Positions 7,725 to 18,394 are shown, counted from the stretch's first letter. The stretch: DNA of 64,000 nucleotides from Flavobacterium sp. MFBS3-15 (GCF_026107645.2 NZ_JAPCHV010000009.1:1-64000), one strand, 5' to 3'. Made by a program: numbers and translations. The notes: a model not told the origin generated them from the letters alone.

Positions 7725-8732
7725 ATGGCAAACCAAATCCATAACGACCCGAACAGCGAAATTGACCTGGGGCAGGTATCAGCAAAAGTTAAGGGTTATT
7801 TTACGCGTGTAAATGACTCATTTTTTGACTGGATAATATTTGTAAAGCGGAATATCATAGTCATTGCGATTATAGTGATTATTGGCTCAGCGCTTGGCTT
7901 TTACATGGACAGCGGCCCAAAACTGTATTCACAAAAGGTCATTGTACATCCCAATTTTGAGAGTGTAGACTACTTGTACGAAGCTGTTGATGAGATTGAA
8001 GTGAAAATAAAGCAGCATGATACGGTGTTCCTGAAAAGCATTGGAATTGCCCATCCGAAACAGATCGCCAAAATAGAAATCGAGCCTGTGGTTGATATTT
8101 ATAACTTCATGAACAAAACGGAAGGCGAGCAGAAAGAAGACAGGGACAGGAAACTGGCCATTTTCGAGCTTATTGCCGAAAACGGCAGTATGAAAGATGT
8201 CCTTACCGATCCGATAACCAGTAAGAACTATGAAAATCACCTTATTACGATTACCTCCAAAGACAAGGCGAAGCAATCGCAAATTGTTGAGCCGGTTATG
8301 GCCTATCTGAATTCGAACCCTTACTTTAAACAAAAACAGGCCGAATACATCAATAACGTAAATCTTAAATTGGTATCTAACGATTCGTCAATAAAACAGG
8401 TGGACAGGGTTATTGACTATCTTACCGACGCAGGCAGGAAGCCTTCAGGAAGCTCGGTTTACTACAATGAGACTACTGATGTGGCCGCCATGATGCATTT
8501 TAAAAATATGCTTGTAATGGAACAGGGGAAATTACGCCTTAGTAAGACCGATTATACTGATATAATTAAGGAACGTGGCGTGATGCTGAATGAAAAAAGC
8601 AAAAATGCGGTTGCGGGAAGGATGAAGTTCATAATTCCTGTACTGTTCTTTATAATATTTGTTATTTTCGCTATGCTGAGGTCTTATTACAGAAGCCAGA
8701 CTGAAAAAAGAAAAATTGTTATTACCGAATGA
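7725..8732 (+). CDS. Wzz-like polysaccharide chain-length determinant / co-polymerase
   Basis: This 335-residue protein has a transmembrane helix near residues 42-62, a large periplasmic region with coiled-coil character, and a second helix near 302-320 followed by a short basic tail. This is the topology of Wzz/polysaccharide co-polymerases, which set the chain length of Wzy-made polymers. No kinase domain is attached. It overlaps rmlB by 4 bases (ATGA), which supports translational coupling in the surface-polysaccharide operon. Sequence identity to classic Wzz is not obvious, so the call rests on topology and context. Confidence 0.65.
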   Translation: MANQIHNDPNSEIDLGQVSAKVKGYFTRVNDSFFDWIIFVKRNIIVIAIIVIIGSALGFYMDSGPKLYSQKVIVHPNFESVDYLYEAVDEIEVKIKQHDTVFLKSIGIAHPKQIAKIEIEPVVDIYNFMNKTEGEQKEDRDRKLAIFELIAENGSMKDVLTDPITSKNYENHLITITSKDKAKQSQIVEPVMAYLNSNPYFKQKQAEYINNVNLKLVSNDSSIKQVDRVIDYLTDAGRKPSGSSVYYNETTDVAAMMHFKNMLVMEQGKLRLSKTDYTDIIKERGVMLNEKSKNAVAGRMKFIIPVLFFIIFVIFAMLRSYYRSQTEKRKIVITE

Positions 8733-9742
8733 AAAAATCACTTTTGATAACCGGAGGCGCAGGCTTTATCGGGTCGAACTTTATTGTACATTTCCTGGCT
8801 AACAACCCGGAATACTTTGTTGTGAACCTGGACAAACTGACTTATGCAGGAACACTGGACAACCTTACGGAAATTGAGGGTGCTGAAAATTATAAATTCG
8901 TGGAAGGTGATATTTGCGACAGGGAGTTCATCAACAGGCTGTTTACCGAATACGATTTCAGGGGCGTGATCCACTTTGCGGCAGAGTCGCACGTGGACAA
9001 CTCCATATCGGGACCGGAAGCCTTTGTACGCACAAATGTATTGGGTACCTTCAACCTTCTGGATGCTGCACGGAACCACTGGATGAGCGCTCCTCAACAA
9101 TACCGTGGCGGTTATGAAGATTGCCGTTTCCATCACATCTCTACCGATGAGGTATATGGCACGCTTGGCGCAGAGGGGCTTTTTACCGAAGAAACGCCCT
9201 ATGCCCCCAATAGCCCGTACAGTGCCAGCAAGGCATCGAGCGATATGATAGTGAGGAGTTACTACCATACTTATGGCATGAATGTAGTGACTACTAACTG
9301 CTCTAACAACTACGGCCCAAAACAGCATATTGAAAAATTGATCCCGACGATTATCCGCAAGGCGCTGGCAGGCGAAAACATCCCTATTTACGGTAAAGGT
9401 GAGAACGTGCGTGACTGGCTGTATGTGCTGGATCACTGCACCGGCATTGAGCTGGTATACAAAAAGGGCAAGGCAGGGGAAACCTATAACATAGGAGGCA
9501 GGAACGAGCGCAACAACCTGTATATTGCCCACACTATATGCGGATTTATGGACAAGATGAAGCCAAAGGCCGAAGGGAGCTACAGCGACCAGATAGCGTT
9601 TGTAAAAGACAGGCCCGGCCACGATTTGCGCTATGCAATAGACGCGACAAAAATTGAAAGCGATTTGGGTTGGAAAGCCAACGAAAACTTTGAGACCGGC
9701 ATAGTGAAGACCATTGAATGGTATTTGGACAAATTAAGCTAA
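8729..9742 (+). CDS. rmlB: dTDP-glucose 4,6-dehydratase
   Basis: This 337-residue extended SDR has the NAD-binding GGAGFIG motif (residues 9-15), STDEVYG (138-144) with the dehydratase Asp-Glu pair, and the catalytic YSASK (164-168). It converts dTDP-glucose to dTDP-4-keto-6-deoxyglucose, the second step towards dTDP-L-rhamnose. The other three enzymes of the pathway follow directly in the order A, C, D. The length is normal for the family. Confidence 0.97.
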   Translation: MKKSLLITGGAGFIGSNFIVHFLANNPEYFVVNLDKLTYAGTLDNLTEIEGAENYKFVEGDICDREFINRLFTEYDFRGVIHFAAESHVDNSISGPEAFVRTNVLGTFNLLDAARNHWMSAPQQYRGGYEDCRFHHISTDEVYGTLGAEGLFTEETPYAPNSPYSASKASSDMIVRSYYHTYGMNVVTTNCSNNYGPKQHIEKLIPTIIRKALAGENIPIYGKGENVRDWLYVLDHCTGIELVYKKGKAGETYNIGGRNERNNLYIAHTICGFMDKMKPKAEGSYSDQIAFVKDRPGHDLRYAIDATKIESDLGWKANENFETGIVKTIEWYLDKLS

Positions 9743-9748
9743 AGAGCA

Positions 9749-10609
9749 ATGAAAGGAATCATACTCGCAGGAGGATCGGGCACGAGGCTGCACCCGCTAA
9801 CGCTGGCGGTAAGCAAGCAGCTGATGCCCATATATGACAAACCAATGATATATTACCCATTGTCTACCCTGTTATGGAGTGGGATAAGGGAAATCCTGAT
9901 AATATCTACACCGCATGACCTGCCACTGTTCCGGCAATTGCTGGGGGATGGGAGCAGGCTGGGATGCCGCTTTGAATATGCCGTTCAGGAACACCCAAAT
10001 GGGTTGGCCGAGGCATTCATCATTGGCAAAGAGTTTATAGGGAGTGATAAAGTTGCCCTGATACTGGGAGATAACATTTTTTACGGCACCGGCCTTTCTG
10101 CGCTGCTACAGTCGAACAACGACCCTGAAGGAGGCATCATATATGCCTACCACGTGCATGACCCTGAGCGCTATGGCGTGGTTGATTTTGACCCGGACGG
10201 CAAAGTGCTTTCTATTGAAGAAAAGCCGGAACACCCGAAATCGAACTATGCGGTGCCGGGCATTTATTTTTACGACAACGACGTGGTTGAGATTGCTGCC
10301 AACATAAAGCCAAGCCATCGCGGTGAGCTGGAGATAACCGATGTGAACCGCGAATACCTGGAGCGCGGAAGGCTGAAAGTGAGCATACTGGACCGAGGCA
10401 CGGCATGGCTGGATACCGGTACTTTTAACTCCCTCATGCAGGCCGGGCAATTTGTACAGGTAATAGAAGAGCGCCAGGGCCTTAAGATTGGCGCCATAGA
10501 AGAGGCTGCCTACAATATGGGCTTTATTACCGCTGAAGAATTAAAGAACCTTGCCCAACCTTTGCTGAAAAGCGGTTACGGCAAGCATTTACTAAGCTTA
10601 ATATCATAA
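9749..10609 (+). CDS. rmlA: Glucose-1-phosphate thymidylyltransferase
   Basis: This 286-residue nucleotidyltransferase opens with [18 protein letters not shown], the nucleotide-binding signature of RmlA, and has the expected KPMIYYPLS and GDNIFYG motifs. It activates glucose-1-phosphate with dTTP to give dTDP-glucose, the first step of rhamnose synthesis, and is commonly feedback-inhibited by dTDP-rhamnose. It starts 6 bases after rmlB. Confidence 0.97.
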   Translation: MKGIILAGGSGTRLHPLTLAVSKQLMPIYDKPMIYYPLSTLLWSGIREILIISTPHDLPLFRQLLGDGSRLGCRFEYAVQEHPNGLAEAFIIGKEFIGSDKVALILGDNIFYGTGLSALLQSNNDPEGGIIYAYHVHDPERYGVVDFDPDGKVLSIEEKPEHPKSNYAVPGIYFYDNDVVEIAANIKPSHRGELEITDVNREYLERGRLKVSILDRGTAWLDTGTFNSLMQAGQFVQVIEERQGLKIGAIEEAAYNMGFITAEELKNLAQPLLKSGYGKHLLSLIS

Positions 10610-10610
10610 G

Positions 10611-11162
10611 ATGACCTTTACACCCACCAAGCTGGCTGGCTGCTTTATAATTGACCCGACCATTATTAATGATGGCAGGGGCTATTTTATGGAAAGCTTC
10701 AATGAGAACAAGTTTGAGGCCGGCACCGGTAAACGCGTGCATTTTGTGCAGGATAACCAGTCTTTTTCTGCCAAAGGCGTATTGCGCGGGCTGCATTACC
10801 AAACCGGTGAGCATGCGCAGGCCAAGCTGGTGCGTGTGCTGAAAGGTGAGGTGCTGGATGTGGCGGTCGATATAAGGCCGGGATCGAAAACATACGGCCA
10901 GCACGTTGCTGTAGTGCTTTCTGGTGAAAACCAAAGGCAGCTGTATGTACCTCGTGGGTTTGCACACGGGTTTTTAGTACTGAGTGAAACAGCGGTTTTC
11001 TTCTACAAGTGCGACAACTTTTATAATAAAGAGTCGGAAGGCGGCATCATATACAACGACACTGCTATAGGCATCGATTGGGGCATGGGTGAGGAGGATT
11101 TCATCATCTCTGAAAAGGATACCGTATTGCCAAACCTCCAAAACAGCAGGGCGGCATGGTAG
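10611..11162 (+). CDS. rmlC: dTDP-4-dehydrorhamnose 3,5-epimerase
   Basis: This 183-residue cupin-fold enzyme has RGLHYQ with the catalytic His at 62 and a Tyr at 132 in FFYKC, plus the VPRGFAHGF strand. It epimerises C3 and C5 of dTDP-4-keto-6-deoxyglucose. It begins one base after the rmlA stop and overlaps rmlD by 7 bases. Confidence 0.97.
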   Translation: MTFTPTKLAGCFIIDPTIINDGRGYFMESFNENKFEAGTGKRVHFVQDNQSFSAKGVLRGLHYQTGEHAQAKLVRVLKGEVLDVAVDIRPGSKTYGQHVAVVLSGENQRQLYVPRGFAHGFLVLSETAVFFYKCDNFYNKESEGGIIYNDTAIGIDWGMGEEDFIISEKDTVLPNLQNSRAAW

Positions 11163-12007
11163 TCTTGGTAACAGGCGGAAACGGACAGCTGGGGCAGGCA
11201 CTGCAGGCCCTTGTGCCAAAGCATGAAAAAAACCTGAAGTTTTATTTTGCAGGCTCACAGGAGGCAGACATTACCAATAAGGAAAGCCTGAATGCAATTT
11301 TTAAAAAGATAAAACCTGACTTTTGCATCAATGCTGCGGCTTATACCGCAGTAGATAAGGCCGAAAGCGAGCCTGAAAAAGCACACAGCATTAATGCTGA
11401 AGGTGCTACAAACCTTGCGGAAGTTTGTAAAGAATATAGAACTACACTACTGCACATCTCTACCGATTTTGTGTTTGAAGGGCAAAAGAAGTCACCGTAT
11501 ACAGAAAAGGACGAAACCAATCCACAAGGAGTATATGGGCTGACCAAGCTTCAGGGCGAACTGGAAATTCAGAATATATTGCCGGAGCATTTTATTATCA
11601 GGACATCGTGGCTGTATTCGGAGTATGGCAACAATTTTATGAAAACCATGATACGCCTGGCCGGCGAGCGCGACTCGATAAGTGTAGTAGACGACCAGAA
11701 GGGTACGCCCACCAATGCGAATGACCTTGCTGCTGCGCTGGTACAGATGATATCGAGCGGAATTGAGGAATACGGCATATATCACTATAGCAATGAAGGC
11801 GAGGGTACCTGGTATGATTTTGCAAAAAAAATATTTGAGGTAAACAATATTACCATAGATTTACGCCGGATTCCTACAAGCGCTTACCCTACGCCGGCTA
11901 AAAGGCCGGAGTACAGCGTGATGGATAAGAGCAAAATTAAAAAAGCCTTTGGCATTGAAATACCTGACTGGCAGCAGTCATTAGCCGACAACACAGCAAG
12001 ACAATGA
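11156..12007 (+). CDS. rmlD: dTDP-4-dehydrorhamnose reductase
   Basis: This 283-residue SDR has GGNGQLG (residues 7-13) for cofactor binding, the STDFVFEG motif and the catalytic YGLTK (127-131). It performs the NAD(P)H-dependent last step to dTDP-L-rhamnose. The gene overlaps both neighbours (7 bases with rmlC, 4 with the next SDR gene), so the whole block is translated as one operon. Confidence 0.96.
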   Translation: MVVLVTGGNGQLGQALQALVPKHEKNLKFYFAGSQEADITNKESLNAIFKKIKPDFCINAAAYTAVDKAESEPEKAHSINAEGATNLAEVCKEYRTTLLHISTDFVFEGQKKSPYTEKDETNPQGVYGLTKLQGELEIQNILPEHFIIRTSWLYSEYGNNFMKTMIRLAGERDSISVVDDQKGTPTNANDLAAALVQMISSGIEEYGIYHYSNEGEGTWYDFAKKIFEVNNITIDLRRIPTSAYPTPAKRPEYSVMDKSKIKKAFGIEIPDWQQSLADNTARQ

Positions 12008-13065
12008 AAATACTTATAACCGGTGGCGCAGGATTTGTAGGGTCTTCTTTAGGCATCAGCCTAAAGAAGAAATACCCGTCTTACAGCATCATCGCTTTTG
12101 ATAACCTGAAAAGGCGCGGGTCGGAACTTAACCTTTCCGATTTGCGCGATGCAGGAATAGAGTTCGTACACGGCGACATTCGCAATCCTGAAGACATTGC
12201 ATCTGTAGGTGTATTTGATGTGCTTGTAGAGGCATCGGCAGAACCATCCGTAATGGCAGGGCTGGACTCTGACCCGACATATGTTATAAACAATAACCTT
12301 TTTGGGTCAATACATTGCTTTAATGCCTGCCTGAAACACAAGGCAAAACTGATTTTTCTATCTACGAGCAGGGTATACCCGATTGAAACGATCGAAAAAG
12401 CCGCTTTTACAGAAGAGGCTACACGTTTTTCATTTGCCGCAGGGCAAAACGAACCGGGACTGTCTGAAAAAGGGATATCGGAAAAACTGAACCTTGACGG
12501 CGCACGATCTTTCTATGGTACTACCAAATTATCCTCTGAGCTGTTCATTCAGGAGTATGCGGCGTTTTACGGACTTAAGGCAGCCATAACACGCTTTGGT
12601 GTTATAGCGGGGCCGCGACAGATGGGAAAGACGGACCAGGGTGTCGTAACTTTATGGATGGCCAAGCATTACTGGGGACAGTCACTAAAATACATAGGTT
12701 ATGGCGGCACGGGCAAGCAGGTAAGGGATATACTGCATGTAGATGACCTTATTGACCTTATCGACCTACAGATACATGATATTGAAAGGTTTGAAGGAAC
12801 TACATTTAATGCCGGCGGAGGTTTGGAAAACAGTGCTTCGCTGCTTGAAATGACAGCGATATGCGAAAAGATAACGGGCAACACGATAGCCATTGCCTCT
12901 GAAAAGGAGACACGGCCGGCTGACCTGCGGATGTATATTACCGATAATGCTGCCATTACCGCTGCTACGGGGTGGGCCCCGAAAAGAACAGTTGAAACGG
13001 TATTCACCGATATTTACAACTGGATAAAAGAAAACGAAAAGCAACTGGAAACCATCCTGAAATAA
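12004..13065 (+). CDS. NAD-dependent epimerase/dehydratase, CDP-paratose 2-epimerase-like
   Basis: This 353-residue extended SDR has GGAGFVG (residues 7-13), STSRVYP (120-126) and YGTTK (171-175), and the sugar-nucleotide-binding C-terminal part FNAGGGLENSASLLEM typical of the CDP-paratose/tyvelose epimerase branch. The exact substrate is unknown; no genes for CDP-3,6-dideoxyhexose synthesis are present here, so a different sugar nucleotide is likely. It starts inside the rmlD stop region (ATGA overlap) and lies 6 bases before a large membrane protein gene. Confidence 0.8.
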   Translation: MKILITGGAGFVGSSLGISLKKKYPSYSIIAFDNLKRRGSELNLSDLRDAGIEFVHGDIRNPEDIASVGVFDVLVEASAEPSVMAGLDSDPTYVINNNLFGSIHCFNACLKHKAKLIFLSTSRVYPIETIEKAAFTEEATRFSFAAGQNEPGLSEKGISEKLNLDGARSFYGTTKLSSELFIQEYAAFYGLKAAITRFGVIAGPRQMGKTDQGVVTLWMAKHYWGQSLKYIGYGGTGKQVRDILHVDDLIDLIDLQIHDIERFEGTTFNAGGGLENSASLLEMTAICEKITGNTIAIASEKETRPADLRMYITDNAAITAATGWAPKRTVETVFTDIYNWIKENEKQLETILK

Positions 13066-13071
13066 TACAAT

Positions 13072-15000
13072 ATGAGCGCCCTAAAAAATTTCTTTTCGGA
13101 CAGGACTAACTTAATTGGATTAGTATTGGCGCTTGTTGGCGCTTTCATGCTTTTGTCACCGATATTCCAAATCCCATTGGGACCTCTTCCTGCTGAGGAA
13201 TATATGTTTAGTTCCGTTGATGCTTCATGGGTAATAGCACTTAACCATGCAAAGAACATTGGTGTAACCTGGGGAGAGGATTTTAACTTTACTTATGGCC
13301 CACTGTTTTATCTTGCCACACGGTTTGGCTGGGGCTGTAGCAAATATGCCTTCATAGCCTACGACATTTTTTACTTCCTTAACCTCTTTGCGGTATTTTT
13401 CATTACATACAAAAAATCGCCAGACAAGTTGCTTGCTGCTTTTATAATAGTAGCGGTAGTATTGATTACCCCTGCACGTATTGGAGGTGTTAATGCGTTG
13501 GTATGGAGTTTGCTCCTTATTTTCTGGCTTCGGCAAAATATGGAAAAGCCAAACTGGGTATATTACCTGCTCCAATCTTTGATTTTATGCATGCTTTTCT
13601 TAATTAAGCTGAATACAGGGCTTACATCCTTTGTCTTCTACTATGCTTCGTTATCTTATATTTTCTTTTTCAGGAAAGACAATCGCATCCGGGTTATTCT
13701 TTATGCTCTGCTACCGGTTGTCCTGTCTGTCATTTTAGCACAGGTATTAAATATTTCATTGAAAGGCTATTTGGTTTCGGCTGTAAATATGGTTTCCGGG
13801 CATAACGAGATCATGTACCTTGAAGATCCATTGATTGGGCAAATGACATTATTGGCAGTATTTTTCATGCTATTGCTTACCGGTGCAGTGGCCTACAGGC
13901 TTCTATGGAAAAAAGGCATATTTTCCCATTGGGATGAATTATACAAAGGACTGGTTATACTTTTCCTGTGTTCGGCGGGTCTGTTCGTTATCTACAAGCA
14001 GGGATTTGTAAGAGCCGACCTTGGCCATATGCTTGAATTCTTCAAATGCGCTACCTTGATGATTTTATGCATTTGCGTTTTCCAGGGAGGAGAAAGGAAA
14101 AAATGGGGTTTGCCGGTTGCACTATTGCTTTTTGTACCGGTTGCGTATGCCGGGGTGAAGTTGGGGCAGGGTAATTTTTTTGCATTTGAGAACAAATGGA
14201 ATAAATCGGGCTACTTTAAAGGAATGGCTGATTTTACTCCTGAATCAGGCCTTCTGATACATCCAAATAACAATCAAATACCGTCTACGGTGAAGAGTAA
14301 AATAGGTAACAGTACCGTAGACATGTACCCATGGAACGCATATATGCTTTTGGAAAACAAGCTGAATTACAGCCCGAGGCCGGTAATGCAAACCTATGTT
14401 TCTTATACTAAATATTTGGAGGACCTTAATTTTGCACATTACAATTCAGACAAGGCACCGGAGTTTGTACTATATGCTTATCCTGAGCTGAATGTAGATG
14501 ACAGGTACTTGCTTTTTGATGAGCCTAAAATACATTTGGCCTTTTTGAAAAATTACATACAGGTAGATGCTTTTGATTTGCACGGCACACGTTTTTTGGT
14601 GCTGCAGAAAAAGAAGGATGCAAAACCGGTACAGCTAGAATTGGTTAAGGAATATGCCATGCTGCTTGATTCCCCCATAGTACCTAAGGAAGGGGTGTAT
14701 TATGAAGTTGAGCTTTACAAAAACCTTGGCGCAAAAATAGAAGGCATACTCACGCATGCACCTGCTGTTAAGCTCGAAATACGCGATATGACCAATGGCA
14801 AGAAAGATTACAAAACATCAGTACCGCTGCTTCAAACCGGCATTTTTTGCACAAGGCACATTCAAAGTACACAGGATTTTGAAGGACTTATGAAGAAGGA
14901 TACAGTAGATAAAATAAAGCAGGTGAAGTATTACAAGATCAGGCCTACGGGTGATGATTTTAAAGACAAGATAAGGGTTAGGGAATACACAATAAAATAA
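13072..15000 (+). CDS. Large multi-pass membrane protein, GT-C glycosyltransferase-like
   Basis: This is a 642-residue protein. About ten hydrophobic helices fill residues 15-360 and are followed by a soluble, probably periplasmic, C-terminal part of about 270 residues. Early after the first helix comes a loop with [11 protein letters not shown] and [11 protein letters not shown]; acidic residues in the first outer loop are typical of lipid-phosphate-sugar dependent GT-C transferases. I do not recognise a named family. It is placed between two similar SDR genes, so it may transfer the sugar those enzymes make (inference). Confidence 0.6.
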   Translation: MSALKNFFSDRTNLIGLVLALVGAFMLLSPIFQIPLGPLPAEEYMFSSVDASWVIALNHAKNIGVTWGEDFNFTYGPLFYLATRFGWGCSKYAFIAYDIFYFLNLFAVFFITYKKSPDKLLAAFIIVAVVLITPARIGGVNALVWSLLLIFWLRQNMEKPNWVYYLLQSLILCMLFLIKLNTGLTSFVFYYASLSYIFFFRKDNRIRVILYALLPVVLSVILAQVLNISLKGYLVSAVNMVSGHNEIMYLEDPLIGQMTLLAVFFMLLLTGAVAYRLLWKKGIFSHWDELYKGLVILFLCSAGLFVIYKQGFVRADLGHMLEFFKCATLMILCICVFQGGERKKWGLPVALLLFVPVAYAGVKLGQGNFFAFENKWNKSGYFKGMADFTPESGLLIHPNNNQIPSTVKSKIGNSTVDMYPWNAYMLLENKLNYSPRPVMQTYVSYTKYLEDLNFAHYNSDKAPEFVLYAYPELNVDDRYLLFDEPKIHLAFLKNYIQVDAFDLHGTRFLVLQKKKDAKPVQLELVKEYAMLLDSPIVPKEGVYYEVELYKNLGAKIEGILTHAPAVKLEIRDMTNGKKDYKTSVPLLQTGIFCTRHIQSTQDFEGLMKKDTVDKIKQVKYYKIRPTGDDFKDKIRVREYTIK

Positions 15001-15010
15001 TGCAGTAATA

Positions 15011-16069
15011 ATGCAGATATGTATAGTTACGGGCTCATCAGGGCTCATCGGAAGCGAATCAGTAATGTTTTTCGCTTCAAAATTTGATAAGGTAATAGGC
15101 ATAGACAACAACATGCGCCAGGTCTTCTTTGGGGAGAATGCCTCTACGGAATGGAATACCAAAAGGCTGGTGGACTCTGTCCCCAACTTTGAACACCATG
15201 CCATTGACATTCGTGATAATGAAGCGCTTCAAAAGTTGTTCGCGCAGTATGGTACTAACATAAAGCTCGTGGTGCACACCGCAGCACAGCCAAGCCACGA
15301 CTGGGCCGCTAATGACCCAATAATGGATTTTACCGTTAACGCCAATGGCACACTCAACCTATTGGAGATGAACAGGAAGCATTGCCCTGAGGCGGTTTTC
15401 ATATTCACATCAACAAATAAAGTCTATGGTGATACGCCTAATTACCTGCCGCTGGTTGAAAAGGAAAAACGATGGGAAATAGATGAGGGCCATCCGTACT
15501 ATAAAGAAGGGATTGATGAGCATATGAGCATCGACCAGACGAAGCACTCGCTCTTTGGTGCATCCAAGGTGGCTGCTGATGTGTTGGTACAGGAGTATGG
15601 CCAGTACTTCGGGATGAAAACGGGAGTATTCCGCGGAGGATGCCTTACTGGTCCCAACCACTCCGGCACACAGTTGCACGGTTTTCTCTCCTACCTCATG
15701 AAATGTGCCATTACGGGCGATAAATATACTATATTCGGCTACCGTGGAAAGCAGGTGAGGGACAACATACACAGCTGGGACCTGGTGAACATGTTTTGGC
15801 ATTTTTATCAAAACCCTCGTGCCGGCGAGGTATATAATGCCGGTGGCGGAAGGCACAGCAACTGCTCTATGGCCGAAGCGATTGAGATGTGTGAGGCCAT
15901 TACCGGAAAGCCTATGAATTACGAATATTCTGAAACCAATCGCATAGGCGACCATATCTGGTGGATAAGCGATGTTTCTAAATTCAAGGCGCATTATCCG
16001 GAGTGGACCTGGAAATATAACATTAACGACATATTGGTGCAGATACACGAAAACATGTCTAAACGATAG
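15011..16069 (+). CDS. CDP-paratose 2-epimerase-like SDR with Phe in place of the catalytic Tyr
   Basis: This 352-residue extended SDR has GSSGLIG (residues 8-14) and STNKVYG (134-140), and its C-terminal [16 protein letters not shown] is characteristic of the CDP-paratose 2-epimerase (Tyv/RfbE) branch. The usual YxxxK catalytic motif reads LFGASK, with Phe at 182 (codon TTT) and Lys at 186. The C2 epimerisation chemistry of this branch may tolerate this change, but it is odd for an SDR. The second SDR of similar type lies three genes back. The substrate is unknown. Confidence 0.78.
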   Translation: MQICIVTGSSGLIGSESVMFFASKFDKVIGIDNNMRQVFFGENASTEWNTKRLVDSVPNFEHHAIDIRDNEALQKLFAQYGTNIKLVVHTAAQPSHDWAANDPIMDFTVNANGTLNLLEMNRKHCPEAVFIFTSTNKVYGDTPNYLPLVEKEKRWEIDEGHPYYKEGIDEHMSIDQTKHSLFGASKVAADVLVQEYGQYFGMKTGVFRGGCLTGPNHSGTQLHGFLSYLMKCAITGDKYTIFGYRGKQVRDNIHSWDLVNMFWHFYQNPRAGEVYNAGGGRHSNCSMAEAIEMCEAITGKPMNYEYSETNRIGDHIWWISDVSKFKAHYPEWTWKYNINDILVQIHENMSKR

Positions 16070-16094
16070 GCGGATTATCTTTGAGGGATAGCGA

Positions 16095-16829
16095 ATGAAA
16101 TTAAGCATAGTAATACCGGCATATAACGAGGAAGAATCGATTACGGAGACCATCGAAGGCATCGAGGCCGCTTTTGAAAAGGTGAATATAGAGCACGAAA
16201 TATTTGTGGTTAACGATAACTCGAAAGACAACACTTTGCAGGTGCTGGAAAGCCTTTCGCAGCGTTTTCCTTCGGTTACGTATGCGACCAACCTTGGGCC
16301 GAACGGCTTTGGGTATGCCGTTCGCTATGGACTGGAACGCTTTTCGGGCGATTGCGTGGCGGTAATGATGGCTGACCTTTCGGACTCGCCGTATGACCTG
16401 ATCCGGTTTTATACCACTATGCTTGAAGGCAATTATGACTGTGTTTTCGGGAGCCGGTTTATGAAAGGGGGCAAGCTGGTGGATTATCCTTTTGTGAAAA
16501 AGGTAATTAACAGGATGGCCAACTTTATCATAAGGATGGTGATGGGCATCAAATATAACGATACGACCAACGCATTCAAACTGTATAAAAAGGAAGTGAT
16601 AGAAGGCGTAAAGCCTATACTGGCACCACATTTTAACCTTACAATTGAATTGCCGCTGAAGGCCATCATACGGGGCTACACCTATACTGTGGTGCCCAAC
16701 TCGTGGACCAACAGGAAGTATGGCGTATCAAAGCTTAAGATAAAAGAAATGGGCAGCCGCTACTTTTTTATCCTGATGTACTGTTTTGTGGAAAAGTATT
16801 TTTCGAGAGGTGATTTTAAGCAAAAATAG
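16095..16829 (+). CDS. Family 2 glycosyltransferase, dolichol-phosphate-mannose-synthase-like
   Basis: This 244-residue GT-A fold protein begins LSIVIPAYNEEESI and carries the metal-binding acidic motif MMADLSDSPYDL near residue 94, with no transmembrane helices. The overall pattern matches DPM1-type enzymes that load a sugar onto a polyprenyl phosphate. Such lipid-linked sugars are donors for GT-C membrane proteins like those encoded at 13072 and 18381. Confidence 0.85.
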   Translation: MKLSIVIPAYNEEESITETIEGIEAAFEKVNIEHEIFVVNDNSKDNTLQVLESLSQRFPSVTYATNLGPNGFGYAVRYGLERFSGDCVAVMMADLSDSPYDLIRFYTTMLEGNYDCVFGSRFMKGGKLVDYPFVKKVINRMANFIIRMVMGIKYNDTTNAFKLYKKEVIEGVKPILAPHFNLTIELPLKAIIRGYTYTVVPNSWTNRKYGVSKLKIKEMGSRYFFILMYCFVEKYFSRGDFKQK

Positions 16830-16922
16830 AAAAGGCCGGAGGAACGTTTTTTAAATATATTTTCGGGCAAATAATAATGTATAGTTTTACGCACATTAGT
16901 AAGCCCTGAACAAATTACAGGT

Positions 16923-17684
16923 ATGGATATATCGGAATTTTCCCGATTAAGGGATAAAGCATCATATTTAAGGCATCCTTGGGAAACCTCAAGGGTAAAT
17001 GTCCTGAAAACTTTTTTACGAAGTTCAGGCATCAGTTTTCCGGTTGACCGGGTAGTGGACATTGGCGGTGGAGATGCGTTTGTGATCAATTCACTTATGG
17101 GAGAAAATCTTGCACGTGAGTATTTTGCCATTGATACAGCCTACACTCAGGAGGTGATAGGCCAGCTGAAGGAAAACTACAATGATAGCGGTGTGCAGTA
17201 TGTACATGATCTTGAAGAATACAACAGGCAGCATGATGCCGGGCTAAAAACACTGTTTTTATGTATGGATGTGCTGGAACACCTCGAAGACGAAAGCATA
17301 ATACTGGACCATCTTGACCCGCGGAATACCAATTGCCATTACTTTTTCTCGGTACCGGCATTCCAGTCGGTTTTTTCGTCGCATGATGTGCTTTTGGGCC
17401 ATTACAGGCGCTACACGTTAAGCCAGTTTGAAAAGATGCTTAAAAACAAAGGCTTTACAATAAAAAATAGGGGATATTATTTTACCTCCCTGCTTGCATT
17501 GCGATGGGTGGAAAAGCTCTTTAAAAAGAAAAAAGACGAATCTATTGATAACTGGGAAGGCGGAAAAACGAAGACCAAACTGATAAACAGTGTTTTGGAT
17601 ATTGATTTCAGGATAAGCCTGCTGCTTAAAAAGGCGGGTATCATCATCCCGGGGCTTTCATGCTACTGCCTATGCAAAAAATAG
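16923..17684 (+). CDS. Class I SAM-dependent methyltransferase
   Basis: This 253-residue protein has the SAM-binding glycine motif VVDIGGGDAF (residues 44-53), the acidic strand-2 end AIDTAY, and the motif CMDVLEHLEDE, as in Methyltransf_11/12-type sugar or lipid modifying enzymes. Its last 25 bases overlap the next GT2 gene. It could methylate a sugar or cap the glycan; the substrate is unknown. Confidence 0.8.
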   Translation: MDISEFSRLRDKASYLRHPWETSRVNVLKTFLRSSGISFPVDRVVDIGGGDAFVINSLMGENLAREYFAIDTAYTQEVIGQLKENYNDSGVQYVHDLEEYNRQHDAGLKTLFLCMDVLEHLEDESIILDHLDPRNTNCHYFFSVPAFQSVFSSHDVLLGHYRRYTLSQFEKMLKNKGFTIKNRGYYFTSLLALRWVEKLFKKKKDESIDNWEGGKTKTKLINSVLDIDFRISLLLKKAGIIIPGLSCYCLCKK

Positions 17685-18394
17685 CGATAATCATTCCGTG
17701 CTACAATGAGGAGAAAAGGATCCGGGAGGAATTCCTGAACCGGCTGCTTGATTGGCCGGGGGCTGACTTGTATCTGGCAAACGATGGCAGCAGGGATGGT
17801 ACACCCGAGCTTATATCCTCAATAGCAGCAAAGTCCGGGGGGCGCATTTTTGTGCTGGACTATAAAAAGAACTCCGGCAAGGCAAACACCATATTCAAGT
17901 CGGTAAATGATATTTTGGCAAAAGGTGAATATACGCATATAGGTTATTTTGATGCTGACTTTTCCACTCCTCCGCACGAAATACTAAGGATGTTGGATGA
18001 GGTTGCCAAATACCCTGAAAAATTCATATTGGGATCCAGGATAGTGCTGCTCAATTCAAAAATAGAGCGCAAGCCCTACCGGCACTACATCGGGAGGATA
18101 ATTGTTACGATTATAAATTTTAAATTTACGCTGGGTGTATATGATACACAGTGCGGGGCCAAACTGTTCCCTGTTGCGATAGCGGGCAAAGCTTTTGACA
18201 GGCCGTTCCTTACATCCTGGCTTTTTGATGTAGAGGTTTTCCTGAGGCTCAAAAAAGCCGGGCTGATGGAGCGTGGTAAGGAAATGCCTCTTAATGAATG
18301 GAGAGATGTTGAAGGGTCAAAACTTAACTGGAAGGATGGTTTCAAGATTTTTAAGGAATTGCTAATATTGTTTAGGAATTATGCAAAAACATAA
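17672..18394 (+). CDS. Family 2 glycosyltransferase, dolichyl-phosphate-glucosyltransferase-like
   Basis: This GT-A fold protein of about 240 residues begins MQKIAIIIPCYNEEKRI and has YFDADFSTPPHEI, closely resembling ALG5-type polyprenyl-phosphate beta-glucosyltransferases. An upstream ATG at 17660 would add only four residues; 17672 gives the normal start for the family. It overlaps the preceding methyltransferase gene and, by 14 bases, the next membrane-protein gene. It probably makes the lipid-linked donor used by that protein. Confidence 0.85.
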   Translation: MQKIAIIIPCYNEEKRIREEFLNRLLDWPGADLYLANDGSRDGTPELISSIAAKSGGRIFVLDYKKNSGKANTIFKSVNDILAKGEYTHIGYFDADFSTPPHEILRMLDEVAKYPEKFILGSRIVLLNSKIERKPYRHYIGRIIVTIINFKFTLGVYDTQCGAKLFPVAIAGKAFDRPFLTSWLFDVEVFLRLKKAGLMERGKEMPLNEWRDVEGSKLNWKDGFKIFKELLILFRNYAKT

